A stretch of DNA of 64,000 nt from Cymbidium sinense (lineage: Eukaryota > Streptophyta > Magnoliopsida > Asparagales > Orchidaceae), in NCBI GenBank assembly GCA_021442155.1, contig CM038222.1, positions 58,254,266-58,318,265 of the forward strand, given 5' to 3'. The notes beneath the pieces were generated by a model that was not told the origin of the DNA, ran no database searches, and was given only the letters and a program-made list of their open reading frames with translations. Positions 12,811 to 25,729 of this stretch are shown here, one piece after another; the stretch's first letter is position 1, and every line of letters starts with the position of its first letter. A program made the translations under genes and the position numbers.

Positions 12811-13646
12811 ATTAAGGTTGCTAAAATTAGAATAGCCCATCCTTTTGACCTTTACTATCATCTTGGAACCTAACTGATGTGCACTACAAAATCTTTCATG
12901 AACTTCAACCATTACTTTGTTAGCTTTATTTGCATTTAGGCATCGTAATCACATTTGTTCAAAGGATCTACGATATAAAGTGTTGTTATTAAAAAGCAGC
13001 AAATATCTTCAATTTATTAAGTGATTTATTATTTGATAATTTACCTTTTTAAAGTAGTCGATGAAAGATCTCCAATTATGTGACTCTTCTACAAAAAGCT
13101 TCACCTTTTCGAGACTATCATTCTTCTTGGTATAACTCCTTATTAATTTTGGGAGAGGATGAGCAACAAGTCACGTCTGGTGTTAAATTTGATAACCCCT
13201 CTACATGCGAGGATTGATACTTTGCTGGCTCTAGAACTCGTCGAGTAAATATGCTGATCATGACATAATCATCATTCATACTTGTCATTTCTTAATTTTA
13301 ATTGCTAAGTAATTGGCTTTTACTATTCGGATCGAGACTCGAGTTAGTGTGATATTTGGTATTACTTCATAAGAGAACTCGCTGATAGAAAAGCTAACTC
13401 AAGCTTGTTGATTTTATAGATGCCAAGTACTTGATTTATAATAAGTCGAGAATCGCCAAAAATGCATGTTTTGAATGCCTATGAAAATAACTTCTTCAAG
13501 ACCACTAATGCTTCATACTCGCTTCATTATTAGTTTTGGCTCGATCAACCCATATGATCATCTCATTATCCCTCCTTCTGTTAAGAAGACGACACTCTCG
13601 CCTTGGGAAATTTAGAAGTTGAATTTATTTGATCGATGAACCTCCA
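12811..13646 (-). pseudogene. Decayed pol segment between integrase and RNase H
   Basis: Position and orientation place this between the integrase core and RNase H of the Tat element. I cannot pick out individual motifs with confidence. Multiple stops occur in all minus-strand frames. Confidence 0.4.
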
Positions 13647-14920
13647 TCAAAATACATTTCTCAAATGTGTGATTTCTCTTTCATGAATGAGCATAATTTG
13701 CTCATCAAGCAAATCATCATTAAGAGAAGAGTCCGCAGGAATGGAATGTGTAGTAAGAAAATCTTCTAAGACTTGTCTCTTCACTGCTTTCTGTGGAACG
13801 TATGTAATATCAAATTGTAAAGCATATCGCCATCTTGCCAAGCTGCCGATTTGTCATTAAGTAAGTTTCAACGGATCGATCCTTGAGATGAGTAATCTTG
13901 TGAGATAACATATAGACAAAAAGCTTTTGACCGCAAAGATCAATGCCAAACAGTGCTTCTCATCTGAGAGTATCTCATTTCTACTATATTACACGATATA
14001 ATAAAGAGCATTCTCTGTTTTTTCATTGAGTTGTCCAATAATGCTCCAAGAGACTCTTCTAATATAGTGTATATAATGAGGGCTTCGTGAGTAGAATTGG
14101 ATTTAATAGTAGCTTTTAATGCTATTGCTTAACACTCGTCCCATTTAAATGGAGCATCCTTCTTCATCAACTTTGCAAACAAATCTTGATAGTTTGATAT
14201 AAATGGATGAATGCAAGCCCTTGTAAAGAACGGAGTCGACGAAACTTTCTGTGGAGGCATCTCCACAATTGCCTTGATTTTAGCAGATCAATTTCAATTC
14301 TATGACGACAATATACCCAAGAATTTTTCTGGAGGATACCCCAATGCACATTTTAGAGGATTCATCTTGAGATCATATTTTTCCAATAATACAATTCTCA
14401 AGTCTTCAAAGTGATTTTCACGATTTAAGCTCTTCACCACCAAATCGTTAACATAACATTCCACCTTCTGATGAATCAACTCATCAAAAAATATGTCATG
14501 GCTCTCTTGGTATGTAGCTCTCAAAGATTTTCAAGTCAAAATGCATGACCGTAGCAATAGATGCCAATGTGTGTTTTGAACGATGTATGCCTTTCATCTT
14601 CAGGTGCCATCTGATTTGATTATATCCCGATGATCCGGCCCATGAATGAGAACATGTCATAGTTGGAAGTATTGTCCACTAGTCGATATTGGAAGTGAAA
14701 GTCATCTTTTGGCACGCCTTATTTAGGTCCCAAGTCAATGCAGAGACGATTTGACTTCTTCTTCCTAATCGGGACAATGTTGGCTATCCAATCATACTTC
14801 TCCTCGGATGAAGCCGCTTCAATCGCTTTCTTAGTTTCTCAGAATTACCATTCTTCAATCTCCAATCTCATTCTAGGAGCTTGCTTAATAGGCGTCATGG
14901 TTTAATAGCTAGTTTATGAG
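13647..14920 (-). pseudogene. Reverse transcriptase and RNase H of the Tat element, decayed
   Basis: Minus-strand frames contain the RNase H end (ARWRYALQFDITYVPQKAVK and EDFLTTHSIPA, 13680-13841), the K-D-A-P-F-K-W word (about 14140-14160) and the RT palm (14300-14524) with ECYVNDLVVKS and LKMNPLKCALG. Upstream, about 14690-14760, lies CIDL followed by VPKDDF. These match Tat-lineage RT. The catalytic YVDD reads YVND, and several frameshifts and stops occur, so the enzyme is dead. Confidence 0.8.
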
Positions 14921-16010
14921 CTACATCGATAAGCGACATTTTGAATATGTCCAAAGCAATCACGAATTCACAAAGTAGCATTTTTAGCTCTTTAACTTTC
15001 TCATCGGGTAGAAGGGCATTGACGAAAGTTGGAGGGATCATCCTCGGCTCCTAGGTTGATTTCTTTGAGTTCATCCATAGTAGTATTTGTCCACCATCTT
15101 GAGTTCTTGTGCGGGGCTTGACTTACTTCTTCATCATTTGTAAGAATTTCATGGAGATCATCTTCTTCTTCATTTATTCACATCTCGGTTTATTATATTA
15201 TAACAAGCTTTTGATGAGATTTGTGGATGAACCAAGACCTTTAGTGATAAACTTATCACTTCTTCTTGATGCACGAGGACTTCATCTTGTTAAAGATTTG
15301 AGTTCTATGTTTAGTAGTTTATAATTCCAAGCTTATGCATCATTCTTTTAATTTATGGATAGTATATTGGTATTCTTGTTGGCACTATCTCATCTCATGT
15401 TGAGTGGTATCAAAATTGAGAGACTCTTGATTTGTAAAATAGAGTTTGTTCGCCACTCTCACTCAGCGACAGAATTATCAATATTATGAACCTCGGTGGA
15501 GTGATTTCTTTGAAGTGAGGGATGGGTATAATTTTGAAGGAGTCTCACGCCAAATGAGCTATCCTTCTTGATGCGACCTCAACTCTATTTTTCGTAGATT
15601 CAAATCATAGTCATCGAATCACTTATTTCATACTTTGCCTTTTTGAAAGTTTATAAGTTCTCTTAGGTTTGGAATATCTTCTTCTTCTTGTGTCACTTCC
15701 CAAATGAGGAATTGATCTTCTTGATTTAGATGTAGAATCAAGTGCTTTAGGAGAGTCGGCATTGCATTCTTTCTTCCTCTTTTCTCTTTCACCTTATGAA
15801 TTGTTTTTTTAGTTCACAGTGGATCTTCTTTTGAAGAGGCTCTGTCAGCTTAGGCTCTTTAGGGATGAAATATTTTGCATCTTCATAAATCTTTGCTTCA
15901 TGGGTGGAGAATGGTTGTAGGTTCGAGAATTGAATTATTCTCCATCTTTGGTACTTTTATACATTGATGTTGATGGGACCATGTCATACTCATGCATACG
16001 ACCAAGAGCT
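14921..16010 (-). other. Tat internal region between RT and protease
   Basis: Degenerate minus-strand sequence. No domain is read confidently. The only longer open frame (15109-15324, plus strand) is antisense to the element and unsupported. Confidence 0.35.
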
Positions 16011-16330
16011 CTAAATGATGTATATCGATCGATTACATGAAACTTGGCTTAGTATATAAATCCGAAACTTGGCGAATAAAAGAACCCGAGTTTTACCCTT
16101 TTCATTGAAACCATAAACCATCAACTTATCTCTCCCAAGATGTTGGATATCAAGTAATAATCCTCTTAATACCTTTAGACTCATAAGATTGATAGAAGAG
16201 AACGGATCAATCAATATTGATCGAGATGCCATCACTCTCATGGTAACATATAGAGCGGTTATGATCATTTCCAACATAAGATCTTCTTCGAAAATGTATG
16301 ATTCTTGGGAGATCTTGAGTTTTGCAATGA
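16011..16330 (-). pseudogene. Aspartic protease of the Tat element, decayed
   Basis: The minus-strand frame at 16011-16277 contains LYVTMRVM, then an ILID..SSINLM segment followed by LKVLRGL, and LGRDKLMVYGFNEKG. This order matches the retropepsin-like domain of Tat/Ogre elements. The D-x-G-S-S active-site loop is altered (D-P-F-S-S), so it should be inactive. Confidence 0.7.
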
Positions 16331-16409
16331 TTTAGTCATGCATTTTAAGTAAGCTTCATAATTCTCGGATCTTTGAGAGCTGTATCAAAGTTTCTGAGGT
16401 CTTTTGACA

Positions 16410-16948
16410 TCAAGAGAGTCTACACTCACTTATTGTGTGGATCTTTCTCAGATGTGATAGAATATTATAATCTATCTTTTCGCTTGATTTAGGCTTTATT
16501 TTAGGATTTTTGGGAATGATATCTTCGTTGACTTCAATTTGTTTGCCTTTGTCTTTATTTGCATTTTCCTTCTTTGATGAAGGTGGTAAGACTTTACCAC
16601 TTCTCAATGAACTTGAATCACCTTATCTTTGATTCTAGAGGTAGTTTCTTCAAATTCACTTTTTATTCTGGAGGATTGACCAAAAGAGTTAAACTCACTT
16701 TTCAACTTCATATGTTTCATTCGCGATGATATCGATGAGTCTAACTCTTCTCCGTCGAAGAAATATAAATTTTTATTTGAACTGTTATCTTCTTGTTGAG
16801 TCATTAAACAAAATTCAGATGTTAACTCTTTAGGTTGTTCTTGCTTTCCAGATAAGAATTGGGTTGGTGTGTCGACTACCCTCATTTGGAGTAGCGATGT
16901 GAAGAACATCGATATCACATAGATGATTGACATGTCTCTCTTGGACAA
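16410..16948 (-). pseudogene. Gag-protease linker of the Tat element
   Basis: Two overlapping minus-strand frames (16410-16607, 16604-16948). The first contains RSGKVLPP, a lysine-rich segment, and YNILSHLRKI, which resembles the conserved Y.ILAHLK.I segment just before the protease of Tat elements. The second is a polar, acidic stretch. A frame change separates them. Confidence 0.55.
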
Positions 16949-19900
16949 GATTCACCATTATCTTCTTCATCATCTTATTCAACAATGTGAAGTTTAGGCA
17001 TAAAGTGCAAAATAAATGGTTGTCTTGTTTGGTGATACTCTCCTCAAATTGTTAATAATCTTTTGAGTTGTAGTTCTCTTCTTGATCTTTTTTTTTTCTT
17101 AGCGTTTCTTTGACTTATGAGGCCTTTCGTTTAGTAGATTGCTCATCGTCTTTGATGAGAAGTAGCCTTATCAAAATCAGAAGCCCAAATACTTGGTTTA
17201 GGCATCTCTTTTTAAGTTCAATATAGGATCAAGTGGTGATTTTCACTTAACACTATGGACACTTTTTAGCTTGACATTTTCATAGTCTTTTGGAGAGTTT
17301 TCAATTCTTGATCACGATTTCTTCTTCTTTTGTCTTTGATGGATGATATTGAGATGTAATCTTATAAACTCTCTTTTTTGAGTTGTAGAACAACGGATAT
17401 GTAAATTCTCAGATACTTCCTTTCTAATCTTTGAAGACATAACAATCTTCAATAGGATGGTGATCATCATAGATAATAGTAATTTTGGTTGACTTCGACT
17501 TTTTTGAGCCTTTTTTGTTTTACGTGAAAATTTGTCATCTGCTTCAAATATTTAATCTTGTCCCTTTAAAAATATCATTCAATCATCATTGTACATTTTT
17601 TTTCCCATTGTATATCACATTGCTTTTCACTTTTTGAACTATAGGAAGCGGCATGAGTTTCATTTCTTCTTAAGTCGAAGGTTTGTTTCTCTTTGCTTTA
17701 TCTCTTAGATTTGACGATTATTTTCAAATTTGGTTATCATGAAAGTCTTGGAATGTTGTAATTGATGTCATACATAAAAAGCGATGTCATTTATCATCCA
17801 TGCCCATTAGCAATTGGATTGCATGTTCTTTAATTATTGCTCATATTTCATACTTGTTTATTGATGACTTATGAATTTTGTCATTGACTTATATTTTCTC
17901 CTTTTCAGCAAGGCAATGTCAGCGATTGTTATTTTCTTGGTTGCACTGACAAATCTCTTCACGAATATTGTCTCTAATTTAGCAAAGATTTTAATCAATC
18001 ATTCATTCTGCGCGAGCAGTGAGTCAATTCTTAACAAGCGATGGAAAAGCAATGCATCATTCTCTCCTGTGTTACCACAAGTAGCCTTAAATTAGGCTGA
18101 ATATTGCTTTGGATTATCAAACCCATTGAAAGTATTAAATTTGGCGAGTAACCTTCGACCATCATATTTGGTAGGCGCCTCACCAACTTTTCAACTTGCT
18201 ATAACTGCCTTTATCTTTTTATTGATATGATTTCTAGCGGTAATTGTTATTCTCGTTCTGGTGTGCTAATTTTGATTATCGTGAAGAGGTTGGTTAACTT
18301 CATTCCATTCTGTAGCGTATCTTTGAACAGGAGCTGAGGGGGTATAAGTTGTATTATTAGCTACTGTTGATTAGCGACAAGGCATGTGCTATTTGATGTG
18401 ATAACATATCTCCATCATGATATTCATTTACCATCATGTCATTCATCTTGGTACCAAGGCATGCAATTTCTATCTTTTAACTTTCATTTGATACATGTCA
18501 TTTGCTCTCTAGTTAAGCGATGTCAACAAGTCTCTTCTTCTTCCTATTTCTTGTTGTTTACGCTCCTTGCTCATCTCAGGGAAGAACTTGCTATCCTTCT
18601 CCTTGTGCACTTACGGTATTCTTGGTGAGCGATGATCGATTATAAAAGCGTGTACCGGTGATCATTTCCGTTCATATATAGGCCTTCAACATCCATGATC
18701 TCTTTTTAATTTTGATCTTCTTCTTCTTCATCTTCAGCAGAGATTGAAGATCCATCTTCTACTTGCTTCTATGAAGACTCCCTTTCATAAACATCGAATT
18801 CAGGTTCAAGCTCTCTGGATTCATGTTGCTGATGATGCTGAGTAGAAAGTCTATCTATATCTTTGACCATATAGACGACTTCCACTTCCATAGTGTCCTA
18901 TTCATTATCTTCTTCTTGCACATGAATTTTTGATTGACGTTTCCAGTGGATCTATGGTTCAATGTGCGGAACAAACACTTCTTCCATTAATGGACTGCGA
19001 TCAAAGTCACATTCTCTTATTGGGGTGAATCTGATCGATGATGGGATCCCCTAGAGGATTCTCCGGTGTCGTCATGTCTTTTCATGATGATATTCTTTTG
19101 GGTATCCACTTGGATGAGTTATTTTTGAGGTGGATTTTTTGAGTATATGTATCGGTGTCACACCTCTTTCTTTCTTCAAAGTTTCACACGGGTTTTGGCC
19201 TCCATACGCTTATCCTTTCAGGACCTTCACAATGAATTCTTGGACACGCGGTCCAAGTGTCACGCCTCGATGCTCACCATATGAAGCATACTTGGTTCGA
19301 TGGCTGGTTACCATAAGAGATGACAACCTCCTTGGTGAAGTTTCAATATTTTCAATCACCACAGGCCTCTGAAATTTTCTTTTCATCAAACCTCTGTCCT
19401 TGGCTATTTTAAGAACTTTATGTATTCTAGAGACGTTTCTGCCGCTCCTCCTGTGGTGGAGCTTGACGTTATTAGTCCAAAGACGTTTTACTTCACCAAG
19501 AGAGCTATTCCTTTTATCCACTTTAGATTGTCAAAGTTGTTATGGGTAGAATACTTTGGTGGTAGTATTGTTCACCAGTCATTTGGGATCTGCCCTCAAA
19601 GATTTTCTTCGCTTTCTAATTTGCTTCGATGAGGAAGCTTCATGATCATGCTTTTTTGATACGAAATGTTCAATCAGCAAAGCAATTGTACCATGAGTCA
19701 TTAAAGACATAGTTTGCCCACTAACGGTTCTCTTCATCACGAGGGCTTCAGATTGATCTAGTATTTTAAAAACTGAAGTTCTTTGTCGGGAGAACTCCTT
19801 AAGTTGGTTTGAACTGGTCATGAGTAGCTGTGATGAACAAGATCCCAGGCCTTGGATGAGTGCACCACGTGTAAGCCGCAATTTATAATTGCCGGGAAAT

Positions 19901-20257
19901 TCAAGCTACCAAATTGAATGGTTCCAACATCTGTGTTGATGAAGGCAGCTAAGTGATGCCCGCACTAGGACAATGAAAGGAGTGTTCTGTAGATCCATTT
20001 CTGCGAAAGTGAAAGATGTAGATTAATAATTAGTAATTATTATTTCATCTTATACTTTAAAAATGCAGATGTACTACAAAACAAAATAATAGTGTAATAA
20101 AAATATACTATACAGAATGATTCATTCACATAACATCGTTAGTTTGAATTTATTACACATTTACATCATCATTTTTTGTTTTGAACTTCAAATATTTTGT
20201 GCTACTATAGCATATATGACCAAAAAAGATGGAAAGAGAATCCCCCTAACGAAATGA
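16949..20257 (-). pseudogene. Gag-like region and 5' leader of the Tat element
   Basis: By position this is gag and the 5' leader. Around 17870-18120 the minus strand reads in pieces like a gag capsid segment but with changing frames. At 19210-19521 and 19579-19881 two minus-strand frames of about 100 residues are open, basic and without a family I can name. Near 20240-20257 the minus strand reads CGTTAGGGGGATTC next to the LTR, which could be an eroded primer-binding site. Confidence 0.45.
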
Positions 20258-23200
20258 TAGAATGCTCAAAATTCATCACCGACCTCTCGACAAATATTGA
20301 ATTGAAAAGAGTGATTTAAGTGTCGATGTAATTTTCAGAAGGTAGATGGAATAGATAAGACATTACCCAGAGATTTCTCCCTCATTTGGTGAGGACTTTA
20401 GATCTGGTTCTAAGTTTCTAGCAAGCTATAAGCATTACCCCTCTCAATGTAGAGAGAACTTTCGAAGGCTAGGTCACTTAATACATAACATATAGTAAAG
20501 ATTGGAGTTTTAGAATTTAAGATTATGAAATTCATCATTTCAGCTTAAACCGGATGGTTGGGGGAATGATGATGTGCCCGATCTATATCCCATTTGTCAT
20601 ATCCCCACCATCGTGGTCCTTGGTTTACTTAGTGAGATAGTGAACCCAACTCGATGAAGGATCCTTATCAACACATGGGTTACAGTCCAAGAAATCATTG
20701 TAGACTGAGTGTTTATCAAGAGCTTCTAAGTCTACTTTAAATGAGGGATTTTATCCTATCAGGTACTATGATTCGCAACTCAAAGGCAATCGGGAGCATA
20801 ATAAGCACTGTGATCGTAATATAATGGAGCCTTCAAACCACCCGATCGAGGACTCACATAACTACATCATCCGTGGAGCCTACGCTACATAATGGAGGAC
20901 ACGCCACGCCCCACTGAGAGATTGAGAGTGAACATAGTAGAACACTTGAGACATTGACTCTTTGTGAGTTAGAGTTTTTTAATTTGTCACATTCGAAATA
21001 ATCATGCGTGGATGGATTGAGTTTTGTTTTAAGCTTTTAATGATTGAATTTCATTTAAATAATTTTAGACTTGATTTGAGATTAATATTTTGATGGAAGT
21101 ATCCTCGGTTGAAATCACCATTCAACACGCCATCATCGATAATTGATTGACTCAAATATACTTGAGAACTTTAGATCATGTCGACTATTTTCTAATGTAG
21201 GGGATCATCTTATATGATGTAATTAACTCGGATATTTTACTAAGTTAAAATTTTTATAATGGATATTTTGGGTTTTGTTAACCCGGACCAAGTCCTAAGA
21301 TTAAACCGGGAAGCAACCCGTGTAACATCCTCAGACACTTGAATTTAAGCATTCAACGTAGTATTGGGGCCCATGCTAGTGTATTTAAGAATGCCTTAAT
21401 TAACGATTCGCTCATTTGATACGCTGGTGCTAGAAGGTGTGTTGTAAATCTAACATCTTATTAGATTATTCAGATTAATATTTAATTGATTTCAAGTTGT
21501 TTAGTCTTTAAATATTCAATAGATTTTCGTTTATGACAATTCTCAAATTCATCGCCAATTATACTCAATTTCTTCTTGATCTAATTCAAGTATATTAATA
21601 GGGCGACGAATACACTTCAAATATTTTCCAAGGATTCGTCGTTTATGCTTATCAGCAATCATACGATCTCATCGAAAGTCTCTGATGAATTCTTTAATTT
21701 TCTTCAATTTATTTGAATATATTAGAAGAGTGTATCTTAATTTCAAGAGGCTCTCTTATGCTTTGATATGATGTTCAATCAAGATTCCTATTTCTTTTGA
21801 CATCATCTACTTTTCAATTGTTCAATTGGTTTTATGTGTTTGCTATCAGCCTCTCCAAGTTTCAACTAAAGTTTATTTAGTTTTGTGAAGTTTGAAGAAA
21901 AGAGAACCCGCTCTCTCAACAGCTTATGCAAATAATTGATAATTATTTTACAAGAACATATCTTCCTTCAATATCCACGAAGGCTTTATTCAATTCTTGG
22001 TATGAATCTTATAGTGTGTTATAGTTATGATTAATTTCTTCAAGTAATTCTCAATTCTTAAAATGACAGCATCATTAAATCCTTTATGAATATCATTTCA
22101 AGTTTGATTTGTTTTGCACATTAATTTTAATTTTGAGACTTTGCAATTTCATATTGTTTTATTGTTTATGTGTTTTTTCTTTTTTAATGAATTTTGATTC
22201 TTTTCCTTTTTTTTTCTAAGTCAAAATTGAAATTTGAAGATTTGGTTAGGGAGCGACATCTAATAGATTGACTTTTTCGACGCCTAATGAAGCGAAAGAT
22301 GTGTCTCATGACACCGCAAGATTTTTCATCTCAGCCTAAAGATGACGGCTTTCAAACCGCAAAAAACACAAGCACAATATATATACTTTCTCATTCACAT
22401 CACACTTGTTCAAACTTATTTTTCTGCGCGTTTGCAATGATCGACGGAGACGGAGATGGAGATGTCGAAAACTAAGAAAGAACCGCAATGATGTTCTCCT
22501 GCTGCAAAGGAAAGGGAAAAGGAGACGGAAACCGAAGAACCCACTAATGACGGTGTTCCTCTCAGGTGAAAAGAAGGAGAATTCAACGACATGCTTGAAG
22601 GGTTGAATACCGAGAGGAACCCGCCTAATGACGGAGTTGCCTCTCGGCTACCCTTGCTTGTGAAAAGAGGAGTGAATCAAAGGAGGAGTTCGGTGCATGC
22701 TTGCGGCTTCGAGAAATGAGGGAAGGAGGGAATTTCGGCCAAGTTAAATGAGGGAATTTGAAAGGGGATTTTTGGATTGAAGAAATGAGGGAATTTTCAG
22801 ATTGAGGAAATGAGGGAAAATCAGAGAAAGAGGAAGGAATAAATGAGGGAAAATTAGGGAATTTTTGGATTGAGGAAATGAGGGAATTTGAAAGGGGATT
22901 TTCGGTTTTGGTTTTGAGAGGAGAAGAAGGGGAAGGAAGAAGAAGAAAAGGAAGAGATAGAACAGTGGAAGAAGGAGGAAACCTACCTTGCTTGTGGTTG
23001 GAGAGGAGAGAAAAATGAAGGAGGTCGCTTGCGATTGAGGCTCGAGAGAAATGGAGAAAACTTAAGAGAGAGCTAGGGCTCGATTCGGTTTGAAGGGGAG
23101 AAGCTTTTGTGACTTGCAGTTGAGAAGAAGCAGAAGGGAAGAAGAGGGAACGGTTGGAGCGTGGAGTGCACGTGAAGGAGAGGCCGAGCGGGAGAGGTTA

Positions 23201-24155
23201 TGCATTCTAACTGTGCGAAAAGGAGGGAGGCCGTTCGATTGAGCTTCCGTGCGATTGCGTGAGGGAGAGGGACGAGCGGGCTCTCGTGCATGAAGAGGAG
23301 GGATTAGGGCCGAACCGGGTCGGGTCGTCTGCGTGAAGGATTAGGGCCGGGTGAGTGGTTTTAGGGATTTAGGTTAGATTTAGGTTAGTTAGGATTAAAT
23401 TAAGGTTTTGAATAATATTTTTTATTACTTAATCGGCTTTAACATGAATTTTACGCCAACCTCAATATAAGGTTGATATATATCGATTCGTTATTACGTT
23501 CAACGCGGCTTATTTCGCAACCGGAGCCGTTTGTCAGAAATGGGTCGATTTTATCAAAATCGCTATCATTTCGACCGCCGACTGATAAACGTCCACCGAG
23601 GCGAACAGTTTATTTGATAGATGACAAACTAACGACGCAATCAATTTCACGAACCAGATCGTTTGCTCGGCTGACCTCGATATGCGACGCTGCTGACGAC
23701 TGATCTTGATCATCGTTGCAATATTTATATTCGACCGCTGATATTTTGAACGCAATGCGAAGTCGTTTCGTCGACGGAGGTCATTTCGGCCGATTTTGGC
23801 GACCCATGATACCGATTTGACCGACTTCGACATTCATTTCGCAGACTCGTCACGCATAAACAATTTCATTTTATAGTTTTTGACATTTCAAAGTTAACAG
23901 CGCGCTCAATTTCATGAACGGAGGTCGTTTGAATATCGTCGCAGCTTCCTTCCCGACATATGCGTCGATATTAATACGATCGCTGATCTTGATATTTAGA
24001 TTATACATATTTATATTTTGACCAATTTCGACGCTCAACGCTGATGACAAGTTCGTTGACCATTTTCTGACATTCGCATTTTGATCCCCGATTTGCATCG
24101 CCACTTCTGTCGTGAATTCATGACTTCGACTTTATGACATATATAGAGGTCAATA
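20258..24155 (-). repeat. Long LTR, copy 2 (3.9 kb), 5' LTR of the coding element
   Basis: It closely parallels copy 1: the CACCGACCTCTCGACAAAT block at 20276, the AATTGATTGACTC stretch at 21140, the purine-rich block at 22680-23330 and the CpG-rich boxes at 23560-24100. It ends AGAGGTCAATA at 24155 (CAACA in the other copies). The left end is eroded (AATGCTCAAAATTC in place of TGTGGGCTCCGAAAATTC), so the exact start is uncertain by several bases. Confidence 0.85.
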
Positions 24156-24509
24156 CCAACAAAAAGAATAAATGATCCGCAGAACCCGAAAAACAACCGT
24201 GAAGTCTAGAATTCCAGTAGGTTTGAAAAATCCACTACTCAAAGCCATGCCACCATGGATATCGAAGTAAAGCAGAAGAACAATCCTTTTAAGTACATAT
24301 AAGCTTCTATTTTTTTGCTTGTTTTTAAGTAAAATTCCCATAATTTCTCTCTATGTTTGTGCCCTTGACATTACTTCTGCATAAGAACACCCAACTCTTT
24401 TCACTGTAGCGACACTTTTTGTTGAAAGTTAACAATTAATAGATGAGAGACAAGATTCAAGTATTTTATTGATCCCAAACTTATCTTTGATGGAATAGTT
24501 TTGATGCAG
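24156..24509 (+). other. Presumed BASS intron sequence next to the LTR
   Basis: A 354-bp stretch between the LTR end and the first visible BASS exon. It ends in a clean acceptor (TTTTGATGCAG). No coding similarity is visible. The minus-strand frame at 24150-24341 is unsupported. Confidence 0.5.
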
Positions 24510-25632
24510 GTAATGCCATTATCAGGGTACTTTGTGAGCAAGTTCTTAAAGTTGCCAGCATATTATGCTGCTGGTTTGATACTTGTGGGCTGCTGCCCTG
24601 GAGGTATGCCTGCGCCATTACCCAGCTTTCTCGCTAACCACTCCGTCCATAAACCTGTCTAAAACTTTCACCATTATACATCATCTGCAGGAACTGCTAG
24701 TAATATTGTCACTTTTCTTGCACGGTAGGTTTACTGCATTGTTCCATTAGCTTATATCTCAACGTAAAGTTATTGATACCATCTCCTTGCTTTGCAGAGG
24801 AAATGTGGCTTTGTCAGTGCTAATGACCGCAGCAAGCACCTTTGCTGCTGCTGTATGAAAACAACTTTTTTCCTCTTTTCCACTCATTTTCAGCTTTTAA
24901 AATCTCAAATAATCTATCTTGCCTAATTGTAGGTCATGACACCATTCCTAACTTCCGAACTAGCTGGACAATTTGTAGCAGTAGACCCTTCCGCTCTTTT
25001 CATTTCAACAGTGCAGGTTTTAAACACAGTATCTGCCTGTCTCTATCTTAACTCTCTTATGATTTTTTTCCGATATATCTATCGCTCTGAACGCAGGTTG
25101 TACTTGCTCCTGTGCTGCTAGGCGCAGTTCTTAATCAATACTGCAATAACTTAGTCAAATTTGTCTCTCCAGTGATGCCATTCATCGCCGTAGCTACAGT
25201 AGCCATTCTTTGTGGGAGTGCAATTGGCCAGAATGCCTCAGCCATCCTCTCATCTGGTTTGCAAGTAGTTATTGCTGTCTTTGCTCTTCACATCTCAGGT
25301 TTTTTCTTTGGTTATGCGTTATCCAAGCTGTTGGGTGTCGACGATATATCAGCACGAACGATTTCGATCGAAGTTGGCATGCAGGTGAGTTGACAAATGT
25401 ATCAAAATCACATCAAAATACTTCATTGATGACTTAATTGCAACTTAGATTACTTTACTCTTTTATATTTCTGCAGAATTCAGTGCTTGGTGTTGTTCTT
25501 GCAAGCCAGCATTTTGGTAATCCTCTCACTGCAGTTCCATGTGCGGTTTCCAGCTTCTGTCAGTCAATCTGTGGCAGTGCAATAGCTGGGATTTGGAGAT
25601 CCATGCCAGTAGAAACCAAAGTGGAAGATTGA
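24510..25632 (+). CDS. BASS6: Bile acid:sodium symporter family protein (BASS5/BASS6 type), 3' six exons
   Basis: Plastid-envelope carriers of this family move organic anions with sodium; plant BASS6 has been linked to glycolate export in photorespiration and BASS5 to glucosinolate-precursor transport. Exons by GT-AG rules: 24510-24603, 24691-24724, 24798-24852, 24933-25016, 25097-25384 and 25477-25632 (TGA). They join in frame to 236 residues. Visible motifs are LILVGCCPGGTASN (family GG-x-ASN loop), ARGNVALSVLMT, LAGQFVAVDP, PVMPFIAVATVAILCGSAI and RTISIEVGMQNS (the E-x-G-M-Q-x-S signature), with several hydrophobic membrane segments. About 170-180 N-terminal residues (transit peptide and first helices) are missing; they are not found in the window, and the 23-kb retroelement complex lies directly upstream. 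No frame breaks are seen in the exons. Assignment to BASS6 rather than BASS5 is from remembered similarity. Confidence 0.9.
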
Positions 25633-25729
25633 TGAATGAGCTCTTGAGAGATGAGTATTATCTTTGAGCAAAGGCCTTAATGATTTTGACTATTATGAAA
25701 CAAATTGGTTTTGTTACACTAGAATTTGG
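25633..25729 (+). other. BASS gene 3' UTR region
   Basis: Sequence following the TGA stop. It is AT-rich and presumably the start of the 3' untranslated region. No polyadenylation signal is clear. Confidence 0.4.

Larger units (their letters stand above)
703..24155 (-). mobile_element. Tat-lineage Ty3/gypsy retrotransposon complex with three long LTRs
   Basis: Three copies of one long repeat (703-4555, 5640-9813, about 20258-24155) lie in the same orientation around degenerate gypsy coding sequence. On the minus strand each LTR begins TGTTGACC and ends near CCCACA (TG...CA). Minus-strand order from the right LTR is gag-like, protease, reverse transcriptase, RNase H, integrase, the order of Ty3/gypsy elements. 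Tat affinity rests on the RT and RNase H motifs and on a linker resembling the gag-protease linker of Tat elements. All coding sequence is broken by stops and frameshifts, so it is non-autonomous. Five bases left of the first LTR (CCAAT) and right of the last (CCAAC) match at four of five, as an eroded target duplication would if the array inserted or recombined as one unit. The middle LTR implies tandem or unequal recombination. Confidence 0.8.
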
